Shown one piece after another: positions 31,621 through 42,984 of a DNA stretch of 64,000 nt. A program made the position numbers and the translations under genes. The notes beneath the pieces were generated by a model. That model worked only from the letters and a program-made list of their open reading frames with translations, had not been told where the DNA came from and did not search any database. Within the stretch, counting starts at the first letter, position 1; each line of letters begins with the position of its first letter. The stretch is taken from positions 18,098,092-18,162,091 of the forward strand of contig OZ023190.1 of assembly GCA_963995505.1 (NCBI GenBank), read 5' to 3'. The stretch comes from Hypericum androsaemum. Lineage: Eukaryota; Streptophyta; Magnoliopsida; Malpighiales; Hypericaceae.

Positions 31621-32530
31621 TGAATAGGTACCAAAAGTACCCAAGTGACAGAAACTTTTTCTCAAGAAGTAAAACTTTATTATTACTCTAAACTTCTCCT
31701 CTTTTTTTGTGATTTGACGCAGAGTATTTTATGATTTTCATTCTACCCTTTTGAAGTGAAGATCGTTCTTTAGAGGTGCACCAGTTATCGTACCCACGGT
31801 AAACGCTGGGTAGCCAAGAAGATTCATTAAACTGTGAAACGTTACCATCTGCACCTTTGATATCCGCTAAGAACTTCCCAATCAAATAGAAAGCGTAATA
31901 AATTCAAGTATTTTAGTTTGATCTCATGAGGCAATCAATCCGAAATTTTTTTCGCTCTCCCTCACTCATTTTTATTTGTATAAGTCTTTCCCGACAAGAA
32001 CGAAAATAGCTACGGTTATTGCCATTTCTCCTGTTTGTTTTAATGGATCACCCCTGATGCCTGATGGGCAAAAGAAAAACATGATAAATGAATGCCAACT
32101 TGTTGACCGTTACTTATTAAATCTTACATCGGTTGGTGGTTGGGTCGTAACATCTCCATTCCCTATAACCCAAAGTGATCCTCTATCACAGTAGCTTCCT
32201 GGGAACTCGCAAAAAATATATACTACTTGATCTAAAATTTCATGCAAATTTAACGAATCTATTTGTTTATAGATTCTAGAACAAAAAAATCAAGGTGGCA
32301 AGGATGAAGCTTGACTCCGATACTGTTGTGGGCAAGGGCCCGGAGGAATTTGAATCCCCAACACCACTATAAAAAAAAGAAAATATTTTAGCGAATCCTC
32401 TTCGAACTTGGAACGAGCATGAAGAAATTAACGATACTTCTTTATCTTTTAAGATTGATTAAATGAGTAAATGAAGAAGGGTTGGACTTTTTTTGCGTAC
32501 GTCTTACGTCGTATTCTGAGATTCTCCCTG

Positions 32531-32572
32531 GGTTTTCAAGACCGGAGCTATCAACCACTCGGCCATCTCTCC
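32531..32572 (-). pseudogene. Plastid trnS-UGA, 5' half
   Basis: The complement reads GGAGAGATGGCCGAGTGG, then TTGATAGCTCCGGTCTTGAA, the acceptor stem, D-arm and anticodon stem of plastid tRNA-Ser(UGA). The sequence diverges in the anticodon loop; the variable and T arms are missing. Confidence 0.8.
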
Positions 32573-33334
32573 CGAATATTATTCGCGTCAGACTAAAACC
32601 TAACTAAAAGAAGAAGGGTGCCCTACATGTGGTAGGGGCATCAACATAGCTCTTGATTTTGGGAGTTCGATCGTGGAATTTCTTTCTGCATTTCTGGAAT
32701 ATGCAGATTCTATTGTATAAGAGTATTATACTAGTTCTAATTTGATACAAATTTATATTTTTTGGGAATTGGTTGGAATGTGTGATTCGAAGCATAAGAT
32801 AAGTAAACGAAGAGGCAAAGAAGAAAATAAATCAAATGATGGTGGGAAATGTGCGAATCTCGTAGCCTCTTCTGTCCTATAACCCCTATAAACAAAGTAA
32901 ATAGTATCAAAGAACGCTCTAAATTTTCAACAAAAAAATTAAAGTACGGTACTCTGCGTCAAATCACAAAAAAAGAGGAGAAGAGAGAGCACTCTTGAAT
33001 TCTCAAAACTTCTGTCGCTCCATCCCCAATTTGATCCTTTTGGTTGGGGTGAAGAGAAAGATACTCAATTCAATCAAATTCGGATTCTTATTCTTATTCT
33101 TGAAAAAAACCCCTTATTATTAGGCATCTTAGGTCTTTATTGGAATCACAGAAATTCTCAAAATGACAAAATTGACGAGAAGAGTGAGAAGTATACGAAA
33201 GAACTCCTTTTTTCCTTAGCATTTCTCTTATTCTTACCTTTTCTTTTTTTTATAGGATTTTTTCTAAATCTTTGGAGCTTGGCAAGAACTAGGTCAGATA
33301 GATCAGCTATTAGGTAGTGTAGTTCTGAGTTCCC

Positions 33335-33382
33335 GGCATAGAAGAACCACACCAATCCATACCGAACTTGGTGGTTAACCTC
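33335..33382 (+). pseudogene. Plastid 5S rRNA fragment
   Basis: GAACCACACCAATCC and CGAACTTGGTGGTTAA are the conserved core of plastid 5S rRNA. About 48 nt of about 121 remain, with a few substitutions. Confidence 0.85.
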
Positions 33383-33420
33383 AAGTCAATCGCTTTTTTT
33401 TCATTCCCGAAGAAGTGTAT

Positions 33421-33494
33421 GTCCCTTGGCCCGTAGGTCCTGACACAAGGTTAGAATTCGAGCTCTTCCAGAGTGGTATCTCACTGATGGCTCG
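33421..33494 (-). pseudogene. Plastid 23S rRNA fragment
   Basis: The complement contains CAGTGAGATACCACTCTGGA and CAGGACCTACGGGCCAAGGG, from the 3' part of plastid 23S rRNA. About 74 nt, in opposite orientation to the adjacent 5S fragment, whereas in a plastome both lie on one strand. Confidence 0.8.
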
Positions 33495-34409
33495 AACCCC
33501 CTATTACAATCCTCGTATATTTCAATCAAAGGTCATTCCGGAGAACCAATGGGACCGTCGGCGGTTGAACATCACACCTCAAACCGCTTAACCTTAGTGA
33601 CCTGTCAAATAGAGATCTTTTCTTTCGACCATCTTTCGATTGTTAAGTTCGAAAGGCGAAAATATCATAACAATTCTAAAAAGGTTAAAAGGGTGAAGTT
33701 CCTTCAATTTTATATAATCATTTTCATCTTAGCGCGGATAAGTAATGACCTGGTAAGGTAACACTGTGATTCTTGCTCAAAAAATAGACTGAACGCGTTC
33801 GAGTTATTGGCTCGAAAAACCCGGCTGCTAATTAAGATTCAACCTTGGTATTGGGACTCTACTCAAAAGTAAAATAGACTCAAAAGTAAAAAATTGAGAA
33901 TAATTATTTCATCTTATTGACCGATTTGTTTGTATAAGTAGAGGCTTCTTCATCAGACTCTGTTCCCAAACCATCCTTGGGATTTGTAAGAATTTCATCT
34001 TTTGACCAAAAACAGGCGAGTTCTTCTCTCCACCGGAACAATAGGACCGTTATACTCAGACCCAGTCGATTTAGCAGTCGCGCTGTTGGACGATTTAGCT
34101 TGTATGAATCGCTATTGGGCTAAAATATCTTCCGCTTTATCTAAGTATAGGGATCAGAAAAATAAATCAAATCAAAAGTTATTTTATATATCTGATAATA
34201 TTTCATTGATACGAATTGTCTCCAAACCGGATAATATATAGAATAGAATTTTGAATTTCGAAAAACAAAAAACAAAAAACAAAAAACTTCCCAATCGTAT
34301 TTTGTAGGGGCCTGCAGCCGCATACCACACCAACAAATGATGTGATAAAGAGAATGGGCTCGTTGTTTTTTATATTATTACCATTGAAATTTTCTATGTT
34401 TATGAGATA

Positions 34410-34454
34410 GCTTATATGCCATGGGAAGGTTACAATTTTGAGGATGCGGTCCTT
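34410..34454 (+). pseudogene. Plastid rpoB fragment
   Basis: 15 codons reading AYMPWEGYNFEDAVL, a highly conserved block of the plastid RNA polymerase beta subunit. The flanks diverge at once. Confidence 0.75.
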
Positions 34455-34520
34455 GGGCGCGAGAGGATTCAAACCTCCGACGGCGGGTAAAACACCCGAT
34501 GCCTTATCACTGGGATATGA
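34454..34520 (-). pseudogene. Possible degenerate organellar tRNA remnant
   Basis: The complement has AGTGATAAGGCATCGGG, a candidate anticodon arm around GTTTTA, and GTCGGAGGTTTGAATCC, a T-arm-like word. It loosely resembles a tRNA-Gln but does not fold cleanly by eye. Identity uncertain. Confidence 0.3.
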
Positions 34521-35314
34521 TTGCATCGTGATGCCTTAGGACACGATCCAATAGATCGTGTCAACTTCTTTCAAATATACAACATGGATTCTGGGTGGGA
34601 TGGTTTTAGGCGAAAAGGAGATACTATTTTGATTTGCACTCCTTAGGCCACATAATTTTGGATACAATTTCGTATTTTTTTATCGAGGGGGGAATACGTT
34701 CGATAGAATAATTTCTTAGATGTTTTACCGCATACGAAGATACAAAAACAAGCACAACAAGTACAAGGCCAATCTATTTCTGGGAAACCTAATTCGGGAT
34801 TTTCCTTGGGAGGTGCCGGGAATTCTACCCCGAATCTAGTGATTCTAGATTATTATCACTTCTTGCTCCCAAATTCAGTTAGATTATTTATTTAATAAAT
34901 GAATAGTCAACTTTTTTGTCCCATCAAAAGTCTGGTTCCTTCGCGAACGGCTTATTAAACATAGACGGATAAGATAGAAGAGAAAGATACAGAAAAGACT
35001 TTATATCAAAACGAGATTGAAGTATTTGGAAAACCGGTAGGAATATGCGAGAGCAAACCATTTTGATTGGAAACGTATAGAAATTCAGGAACTGTGGTTC
35101 GAGTGGAAACGACTAGATCTGACTTTGCTCCGACAGTGTAGTATAGAATTACTTAGGACAAAATAATAACTGTCGTATATCATTGGTCTACTAATCGGGG
35201 TTATTGTTAAGATATTAATAACTTAATTAAAAAGTAAACCAAACCTTTTTTATTCGCCATTTTTTTATGCTGGTAATGAGCAAGGAATATCCGCCTTTCT
35301 GCTAAACAGGGTGA

Positions 35315-35353
35315 ACTTGCATGTGTTAAGCATGCCGCCAGCGTTCATCCTGA
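35315..35353 (-). pseudogene. Plastid 16S rRNA 5'-end fragment
   Basis: The complement reads TCAGGATGAACGCTGGCGGC then ATGCTTAACACATGCAAGT, the classic 5' region of bacterial/plastid 16S rRNA. Only about 39 nt remain. Confidence 0.85.
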
Positions 35354-35481
35354 GAAAAAAGACGACTTCATAGGATTTCACTATGCTAGTAAAAAAAAGT
35401 AGTAAATAGAAGGGAAGGCCCCAATTGGTAAAAAAAAACCCGCAACCCCGTGGGGTTATCCTGCACTTGGAAAAAGAATAG

Positions 35482-35604
35482 GCCCATCCTGGACTTTAAC
35501 CAGAAACCTCGCCTGTGAAGTAAATCATCGCACCTCTGGTCCAACGAATTGGGAGAGAATCAATAGATTCTTTTTCGGGAGCGATTCATCCTTCCCGAAA
35601 TCCT
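35482..35604 (-). pseudogene. Plastid trnI-GAU intron end and exon 2
   Basis: The complement runs from CGGGAAGGATGAATCGCTCC through AATCTATTGATTCTCTCCCA and GGTGCGATGATTTACTTCAC to GGCGAGGTTTCTGGTTAAAG and CAGGATGG. This is the 3' end of the plastid trnI-GAU group II intron and its 3' exon. A few substitutions are present, so it is not recent. Confidence 0.75.
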
Positions 35605-35831
35605 CGGGACGGAGTGGATGAAATATTCCATGGCATTTTTAATGACATCTTTAAGGACATCTAAGGAACCGGGTCTGGTTTTTTTGCGTCGTTTCAGTCG
35701 TCGTGGTCTTCGGGGAAGAAAGGCGATACAATAGAGTAGCGACATATCACACAATTGCTCAAGGGAAGCAATTTTATAAAGGCTGCTGGAAATTCACCCA
35801 AGAAAATATTGCATAGATAAAATGACAGTAG

Positions 35832-37151
35832 CTACAGTGAGATGATGGTACACACTGTTTGTATCAGAGTTAGAACAAGAGCAATGGATCCACCAGAGAC
35901 AGAAATGACTTTCCAGTTGACCCGACGTTTTTTGCAAAATGCATTGATATGGTGGCAGAGATCCGAATAATAGAACCACTCCTCATCGTGTTGTGCTTCT
36001 TTCTTCAGATTGTTGAATACCTTTGACACTTCTTGCTTGGTAGCCAAGTTGTGCTTCAGGATATTATTTTGCACAAGTAGTTCCACGTCACCAGGTGTGT
36101 CAATAAGCATACCCATCAACACAAAATAATCGTTGATGTAATAAGAACCGTGACGGCACTGATTGTATGCTAGAAGATTTCTGGAGATAGTTTCTGTTGA
36201 ATCAAACACATGTATACTTGGGATTTCAAGCACCCCTTGATTGAATTGTATGCCAAGCAATGTCTTTGTCGATGCCACCTTGAATCTGACTCCAGCCTTC
36301 TCAAGTTCAGTTATGCTTTTAATTTTTTCCAACTTCCCCTCATATTCGGGCTCTTTTTCTCTCGCTTCTACAGGTATATAATTAAGTCTTTGAAGATCGA
36401 CAAAATGCTTTACCTCACAGCCGTTGAGGTATGTCACGCCTTCATTTACCATGCAGAAATGAGCTAGCTGGGTGATGGAGCACTGCTCGGTATTTCCATT
36501 AGCACTTTTGGCAAAGTCCAGTATTTCCTGCAGAATAAAAAATGGAAGCTGATTTTCCAAGAGCATTATGTCGCGGAGAACCTGAGGCTCGAAGAAAACA
36601 TCATGGTAGACACTTCTCACAGGAGTGGCTGAGTCTGAGGAGTGAGTTCCAAGCAAGAGGTTGATGACAAAGATGGCATCAACTAGCATAACTTTTACAA
36701 ACTCATCGCTAGAGAGCTCATTGGGTTCGTCGTAGTATCCCCTTGTTTTTTCCTCGTGTTTCTTCATAAGCCTTACAAGATCATCCAAGCCTATGTTGTT
36801 ATCTCCAATGAAGCTTCCGAAGCACCTCCATTTGTGCGCTTCCATGGCCTTTAAACCTTCATTACCATGATGGAAAGGGCCCAAAGAAACTAGTCGAGGG
36901 ACGTAGGCATCTTCATTTATATCTCGCAGGTTCTTCGGAACTCTGTATATGCAACGGTGTTCAGATATACGAGGCACACTCTGCAGGATTCCCTTCATAT
37001 CTGTCACAATTTCATGGATAGCCTTTTCGTCTACACTCTGCAGCTTTCCGCCAATATCGTTCACAATTTCATGGATAGCCTGTTCGTCTTCTATGTCAAC
37101 TACGGTATGGTCTCTTGTTTCTGTTTGCCCATTTCCCCCATCCATTTCCAT
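35832..37151 (-). CDS. DUF247 (UPF0481) membrane protein (DUF247-4)
   Basis: Intact single-exon ORF, 439 residues. Hallmarks: CIYRVPKNLRDINEDAYVPR, LVSLGPFHHG, VKVMLVDAIFVINLLL, IMLLENQLPFFILQEIL, one TELEKAGVRFK unit, HVFDSTETISRNLLAYNQC, and a C-terminal hydrophobic segment (VSGGSIALVLTLIQTVCTII). The N terminus carries an internal duplication (AIHEIVNDIGGKLQSV and AIHEIVTDMKGILQSV). About a dozen residues that precede the membrane segment in DUF247-1 (MANLRQNYLDTPW) are missing in frame. Its likely poly(A) signal (minus AATAAA at 31676-31681) is now separated from the gene by about 4 kb of organelle DNA, so expression may be altered. Function unknown. Confidence 0.88.
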   Translation of the reverse strand: MEMDGGNGQTETRDHTVVDIEDEQAIHEIVNDIGGKLQSVDEKAIHEIVTDMKGILQSVPRISEHRCIYRVPKNLRDINEDAYVPRLVSLGPFHHGNEGLKAMEAHKWRCFGSFIGDNNIGLDDLVRLMKKHEEKTRGYYDEPNELSSDEFVKVMLVDAIFVINLLLGTHSSDSATPVRSVYHDVFFEPQVLRDIMLLENQLPFFILQEILDFAKSANGNTEQCSITQLAHFCMVNEGVTYLNGCEVKHFVDLQRLNYIPVEAREKEPEYEGKLEKIKSITELEKAGVRFKVASTKTLLGIQFNQGVLEIPSIHVFDSTETISRNLLAYNQCRHGSYYINDYFVLMGMLIDTPGDVELLVQNNILKHNLATKQEVSKVFNNLKKEAQHDEEWFYYSDLCHHINAFCKKRRVNWKVISVSGGSIALVLTLIQTVCTIISL

Positions 37152-37154
37152 TAG

Positions 37155-37837
37155 TTATTTTTTAGATGCCCTAGCAAGTCAATATGTAGTGTTGATTAGT
37201 ACAAGTTGTTATGACATAGAATAGAGATCAATCAGATAAACATGATCAAGAACAATCTAAGCCTTTTACACAACCCATCGCGAAATCTATAGCAAACAAC
37301 TAACAGCAACTTAGTGCTGTCATTAAGTGACTGACTAATGTACATCGGTTAATTACTTGAGCAGAAATATCAAGAATACTATGAAGTTGAACTAACCAAA
37401 GTTGCGGAAGGCAGGAAACTAACCTGTTGTCCTAAGTGAGATGATTCTGAAATATTTCACTGGCAAGAGTTTCCTTTAAACCTTCCTAGGAGACACACAG
37501 ATTGTCACTTAAATACAGTGGACAATGAGCAATTATTGACCCTCACCAACACACGTACAAGAGCAATTATTTACCCTCACCAACATACGTACAAGAGCAA
37601 TTATGTTGAACCGAGTACAGTTCTCACACTTGGCGTTTCTCATCAATTCCGACCATTAGCTGTCGTCCAAATTTATTTCTGATTGTGCCAATGTACAAGT
37701 TCACATTGCTGCTGAAGAAATTAGCTGCACATGTATGTAGCTTTATGGCTGATTGTACCAATGTCCCACTGTTCTAGCTAGCGTTAATTGACATTGCAAT
37801 CAGCAGTTTCTCGGTTTGTATATATCTTGGCAGATAG
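37155..37837. other. 5' flank of DUF247-4
   Basis: Repeats the upstream region of DUF247-1 (6905-7330), including GAAGGCAGGAAACTAACCTG and the TGAGATGATTCTGAA word. A 31-bp unit containing ACGTACAAGAGCAATTAT is tandemly doubled near 37545-37605. Probably the promoter of DUF247-4; no clear TATA box. Confidence 0.4.
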
Positions 37838-40330
37838 TGATAAGGATGGCATATCCTTCCTTCTCATATCTCGGATGCAGTTACATCAGCAGCTTATCAA
37901 AGCTTATCTCCTCCGACTATTTGAGTTCAATCTCAGCAAGATCTTATCGTCAGTTCAATTCAATATTTGTTGTAACTACTGTTATCTTATCATGTAGTCA
38001 AATAGTTGTACATCTGTTATATATTGTAACCTATGCATTGATGAAATACAAGTGAACCAAGAGTTCTTACATGGCAGCAGAGATGTCTCTGCTCTAATCG
38101 AACTATTTCTGTTGAGTTTCTTCCCCACTACCCACCCTCCCCCCCCCGCCCTCTTCTCACTCCTCAAGATGTCCACCAAAATTGAACAGAAGCTGCAATT
38201 GGAGCCCATGCTCCGCGTTCATGGTCTATTCCATCACATTGATGGCTCGATCGTTCCCCCCTCCCCGATGGTCTCTGCTAATGGCGTGACGTAATCCTCC
38301 TCTTCTGATGATAGTACAATCGAGTCACACATGACTCCAAATCCGGCCTATGAGGTTTGGTATCAAAATGATCAAACGATCCTCTCTTGGATCACCGCCT
38401 CGATTTCCAGTGAGCTCCTACCTCAGATGATGCATATCTGCTCGTGAGGCCTGGCAACAGCTTGCTCAGGTCTACGCCCAAAGCTCGCGTTCCAACATCA
38501 AGCGTATCCGTACTCTTATCAATCGGCTCCGTAAGGGATCGGCTGTGTCGATGCGTACCTTCTTTGTGCAAAGACTCTGGCAGATCAATTGGTTGTGTTT
38601 GGCCAGCTGATGGTTGAAGATGAGCTGGTCGATTACATTATGGCTGGTCTCCCTGATGATTACGTACCATTTGCTCGCAATGTTAAGGCTCGTCTCGACT
38701 CGACTCCTCTTGCTGCTCTTCACTCTCAACTGTTGAATGAAGAAATAAATCTTCAGAGGGCTGATTCTGGGTCCCTGGAACTGGTTCTTTCTGCCAATTT
38801 TGGTGCTCGAATGGGTGGGTGCGGTGGTCGCGGACCTTCTCGTGGTGCCCGCTTCTCTTCTGGCGGTCGGGGTTTCTCTGGATCGGGCTCTTATTCTGGC
38901 TCTACTGGTCACAATAGCGGCCTGGCATACTGGGTTCTCGCCCATATGGAGAAATGGGCCGTGAGCTCAACTACAGCCCTACTGGTCCTCAACAGGCTTC
39001 TTATCAGTCAGGCCCATGTGATGACTCGGATATCTAGTGCCACAATTGTCGGGATTTTAGGCATATATCCCCAGACTGCTCTTTTGCTCGTGGTCACACT
39101 ACACCACAGGCCCATCATGTATCTTCACCTCGGGACTCCAAATGGATACTAGACTCGGGCACGACACACCATCTCACGTCGGATCTTAGTCAACTGGCCA
39201 TTCGCTCTAAATATTCAGGGACTGATGAAGTAACTTTCGGTAATGGCCAGTCTCTTCTTATTTCCCTACAGGTCAATTGTCCTTTCCTTTAGCCGGTTCT
39301 TATCTTGCCTTGTCAAATGTTCTTCATATTCCTCATACTAGTACAAATCTTATTTCTTTGAGTGCCTTGACTCGTGACAACCCCGTTATTATCGAGTTTG
39401 TTGGTAACCATTTTTTTGCTAAGGATCAGGTCGAGAAGGCAATACTTCATCATGGCCGGAGTGACAATGGCCTCTAGTCACTCCCAATTCAGTCGACTCC
39501 ACCTCGTGTCCACTTTGTCTCCTCCACCCCGTCTCTGGATGTTTGGCATCAATGGCTTGGTCATGTCGGGTTCTCTGTCGTTAAATCTGCCATTCGTGTT
39601 GAGTTTATTTCCTTTTCGAATAAGCAACTGCCTTCTGTTTGTCATGGCTGCGGCGTTAGCAAATCTCATAAGCTTCTGTTTCCTCTGTCATCTTTTCAGG
39701 CCCCAGGCCCATTAGATCTTATCTGTAGTGATGTCTGGGGTCCGTCCCCTGTTAGTTCTGTTGACAATTTTTGTTATTGTGTCATCTTTTATGACCATTT
39801 TAGAAAATTCATTTGGGTCTATTTTCTGCACCACAAATCAGAGTTGCTTGCTATTTTTATCAAATTTTGTACGCAAGTCTTTTTTTTTGCCGTCCAATTA
39901 AATAATTTCTGTCTGATTGGGGAGGGGACTACCAGCCGCTTAACAAATACATTTTCAACCATGGCATATATATATATATATATATATAAATTATTTGTTA
40001 AGCGACTGGTATTTCCCTCCCCAATCAGATAGAAATTATTTAATTGGACGGCAAAAAAAAAGACTTAGAGGGGAATATCAGACAGAAAGTATTTGTTAAG
40101 CGGCTGGTATTCTCCTCCCCAATCAGAAAAAAATTATTTAATTGGAGGGGAATACCAGCCGCTTAACAAATACTTTTTCGACCATGGCTATATACCGCAT
40201 TCTTGCCCATATACGGCTGAACATAATGGCTTTGCAGAATGAAAACACCGTCATGTGGTTGAAACGGGACTCGCTTTATTACACCATGCTGCCATAGCTT
40301 GGTCTCATAATAGTGGAGTATGCATTAATA
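37838..40330 (+). mobile_element. Degenerate Copia element (Copia-3), 3' part missing
   Basis: A TGATAAGG start and CTTACA end at about 38071 suggest a 5' LTR of about 234 bp, followed by TGGCAGCAGAG, a mutated tRNA-Met primer site. Gag remnants follow (KLQLEPMLRVHGLFHHIDG, REAWQQLAQVYAQSS), with several frameshifts. Then come gag-pre-integrase (SFPLAGSYLALSNVLHIPHT) and integrase words (LDLICSDVWGPSP, HRHVVETGLALLHH). RT, RNase H and the 3' LTR are absent. It is the same family as the element at 46933-50338. Confidence 0.75.
39887..40195. repeat. Fold-back duplication of an integrase segment
   Basis: A roughly 60-bp integrase stretch (with CTGATTGGGGAGGGGA and CCAGCCGCTTAACAAATAC) occurs forward at 39887-39950. 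It recurs inverted at about 39990-40055, inverted again at about 40085-40145, then forward at 40140-40195 where normal integrase sequence resumes. A TA tract (39966-39988) sits at the first turn. Confidence 0.75.
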
Positions 40331-41530
40331 TTGACCATTGTAATTGGCTAAAGCATTATTGGACTCTCTCTCTAAAACTTAGAGAGAATTTCTCTCCATC
40401 TCAGGAGTCATCTTTTTCCTTAGGGTTTTTGCCTTATCTCTGCCGCCTCTCCTTCTTCTCCTTCAAAGGAATCTTCTTCCTCAAACTCCAGGCCGCCACC
40501 AACCGCCACAACACTCACATCTCACCCAAACCTCCAATTACCATCCACAGCCGCCCCTACTTTTTATTTTCTTTAAATCTGGCTTTTCCCTTTCCTTCTT
40601 CCTAGATCTAGCCATGGAGGATCTTCTGACGTCTTCTTTAGCTACCAATCGTCGCCCTCCACCCTCGATTCTGACCGTTATCGGAGCCTGCAGCCCCTAC
40701 TTAGGTATTCTGCCAGTTGCAGCCTCTCCTCTCACTTCTGCCCCGTCAATGAATTCGGCACTAGTAGTTAAATATGTATTTTGTATTTTCTGAATTTGTA
40801 ATTTATCATTTTGTGCATCCATTTGTAGTTCGATTTATTTTTTACTAATTTTGTATTCTAAATTTTGTAATCTTAATTTTGTTATTTTATTTTAATTTTT
40901 TCTTGTTATAATTATGGACGCATAATTTTATATATTTATTATAATTTATATTTAAACATAAATTAAATTATAGATAATATGTAGACGAGAGAAAAATTAA
41001 TTATTTATTTGATAAACAAATTAAATGAGATCACTAATAAAAATGGTAAAAGATTAGATTGTATTGTATTGTATTGAATAATAATTTAATGAAAGATAAA
41101 TTAATTATTTATTGGATAAGCATATTCAATAAACTTAGTGCAAGAGTTTGCTTTCTACCATCTTCGGAGGCAGAGATGTTGTCACTTAAAATACAGTGGA
41201 CAATGAGCAATTATTGACCCTCACCAACACACGTACAGAGCAATAATGTTGAACTAACCAATAGCTGGCATCCAAATTTGTGATTTTACCAATGTATACA
41301 GTACACGCTGATGCTGAAGTAATTAGCTGCACATGTATGAAGCATTACAGAGAGTGTTAGTTGACATTACAGAGAGTATTTTTATCCAGGACGGGATAAA
41401 AATAGATCATTGAAATATAATTAGGTAGACCATTAAATCATAACTGGGTAGACGATTGAATCATAACTAAGTAAACCATTGGATCGTTCAGGACGGTCCT
41501 AGTTAAATTTGACATTCTAGGACCAAATCC
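40331..41530. other. Intergenic, mostly AT rich
   Basis: 40350-40740 begins with an imperfect CTCTCTCTCTAAAACTTAGA hairpin and a pyrimidine-rich stretch, like a leader or LINE 5' end, but no ORF follows. 40750-41140 is AT rich. 41150-41350 repeats DUF247 upstream sequence. Near 41415-41485 a roughly 22-bp word (TAGACCATTGAATCATAACT-like) is repeated about four times. Confidence 0.35.
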
Positions 41531-41896
41531 GCTCCTGTGTGGTTGTGGGTAAGCTTTATGTGACCCAAGATCTGCCTCACTTCTCTGGCCACTGTGACGT
41601 GCGTCAATAAAGGAAGGGGAGGGGGAGGGGGAAATTGGGAGTTGAAATTTTAATTTCTCACTCTTTTCAAAATTGATCTATTATTTTGGGTAAATTATAT
41701 TTAAATCTTTGGAGTTTGACGAAATCACTAATATGATCTTTATTATTTCGAAATCTTCTTTTTGCGTCCTCCAAATTTGGTAGAATAGAACTCTGAGGTT
41801 CCTGACTCCGATACCTAAAATATCTCCGGTGAAATTGGACTTCGAAGGACCAAAATGTCCACACACAAAAAACTCACATTTTTCAACCTCTGGGGC

Positions 41897-42984
41897 AAAT
41901 TACCCTCAGATTCCTGGGGTATGATCTCCCTACCCCTCGGGTTCCTAGGTTTCCAGAATGTATTTTGCCGTCCCTACTTGTTTGGTTTTAGAAACTCTCT
42001 GGTCCCTGTCGCCGAAATATGTCATTTTTTCTAGTGAATTCCCACTTGAAAAGAATAAAATGCTCCTCCCATTTGAAAAATAGAAAACTTTCTCTTTCTT
42101 CTTCCTCCCACGTCATCTTCTTCCTCCCACTTCCAATTAAAACCAAAACTCAAAACTCAAACCTTAATGAGAATCCTAACTAATCCAAAATAAAAAAAAA
42201 TTAAAAATCTCTAATTTTGAATATTCAAATTTGAATTAAAAATCTAAATTGGAACAACCTAATTAAAATTAGGGTTCGTAGCGGTGTATCACAAAAAATG
42301 CATGGCAACCTTGTGCTATGACAAGAATAGCTTCTGTTTTTGTTGCCCAGAGTGAGCTCTACTAGTCCATCTGGCGCGGGAGGTTAATTTTAGGGATTGT
42401 GCGGGCTGCATTATCTCTGAGGGGCTCAAGGTGTTCATTGGAATTAACGGCGCCGTTCGCGCCTTTCGCGTGGATGACCATTGCATTCTGGGATAAGGGT
42501 GAGGGTTGTCCACATGACATGTTCTCTTTGCCAGAGACTTCAAAAAGGCTTGCTCCATTCCACCGGAAACCAGCTCGTCATGTTCAAAAGGGCACCACCA
42601 CGGACTCTAATTTTAATTAGGTTATTTTAATTTAGATTTTTAATTCAAATTTGGAGTATTCAAAATTAGAAATTTTTTATTTTTTTGATTAGTTTTCTTC
42701 TCTTTAATTAGTTATGATTCTCATTAAAGTAGAGTTTTGATTTTAGTTAGAAGTAGGAGGAAGAAGTTGATGTGGGAGGAAGAAGAAAGTGAAAGTTTTC
42801 TATTTTTAAAATGGGAGGGGCATTTTATTCTTTTCAAGTGGGAGTTTGTCGGATAAAATGGCATATACTGGCGACATGGACCCGAGAATTTCTAAAACCA
42901 AACACGGGGATGGCAAAATATATTTTGAAAATCTAGGGACCTGAAGAGTAGGGAGACCATACTCTTAGGACCTGAGGGTAATTT
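41897..42984. mobile_element. Long-TIR DNA element, about 1.09 kb, possible Pack-MULE-like
   Basis: The left end starts AAATTACCCTCAGATTCC and the right end finishes with its complement GACCTGAGGGTAATTT. The two arms extend at least 240 bp inward with roughly 80 percent match by eye (TCTCCCTAC, TTGGTTTTAGAAA, CACTTGAAAAGAATAAAATG all pair). The centre (about 42300-42600) is GC richer and does not pair, so it may be captured sequence. No transposase ORF is seen and I could not define a target duplication. Confidence 0.65.

Larger units (their letters stand above)
31690..35724. other. Organelle-DNA mosaic inserted in the DUF247-4 3' flank (NUPT-like)
   Basis: In the other copies the words TTATTACTC and GATACAATAGAG are only about 8-10 bp apart (for example 5126-5150). 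Here they are about 4.0 kb apart, which delimits the insertion. Inside I recognise scrambled plastid pieces in both orientations: trnS-UGA, 5S, 23S and 16S rRNA, the trnI-GAU intron/exon 2 and rpoB. None is complete. Other parts (for example the open stretch at 34000-34140) are probably also organellar but I cannot place them, and some may be mitochondrial. A perfect 34-bp inverted repeat lies at 31693-31726 and 32950-32983. Confidence 0.75.

Noticed and set aside
31693..35724. Functional organellar tRNA or rRNA genes
   Set aside because: Every recognised piece is a short fragment, lacks essential arms or most of the molecule, and lies in nuclear sequence.
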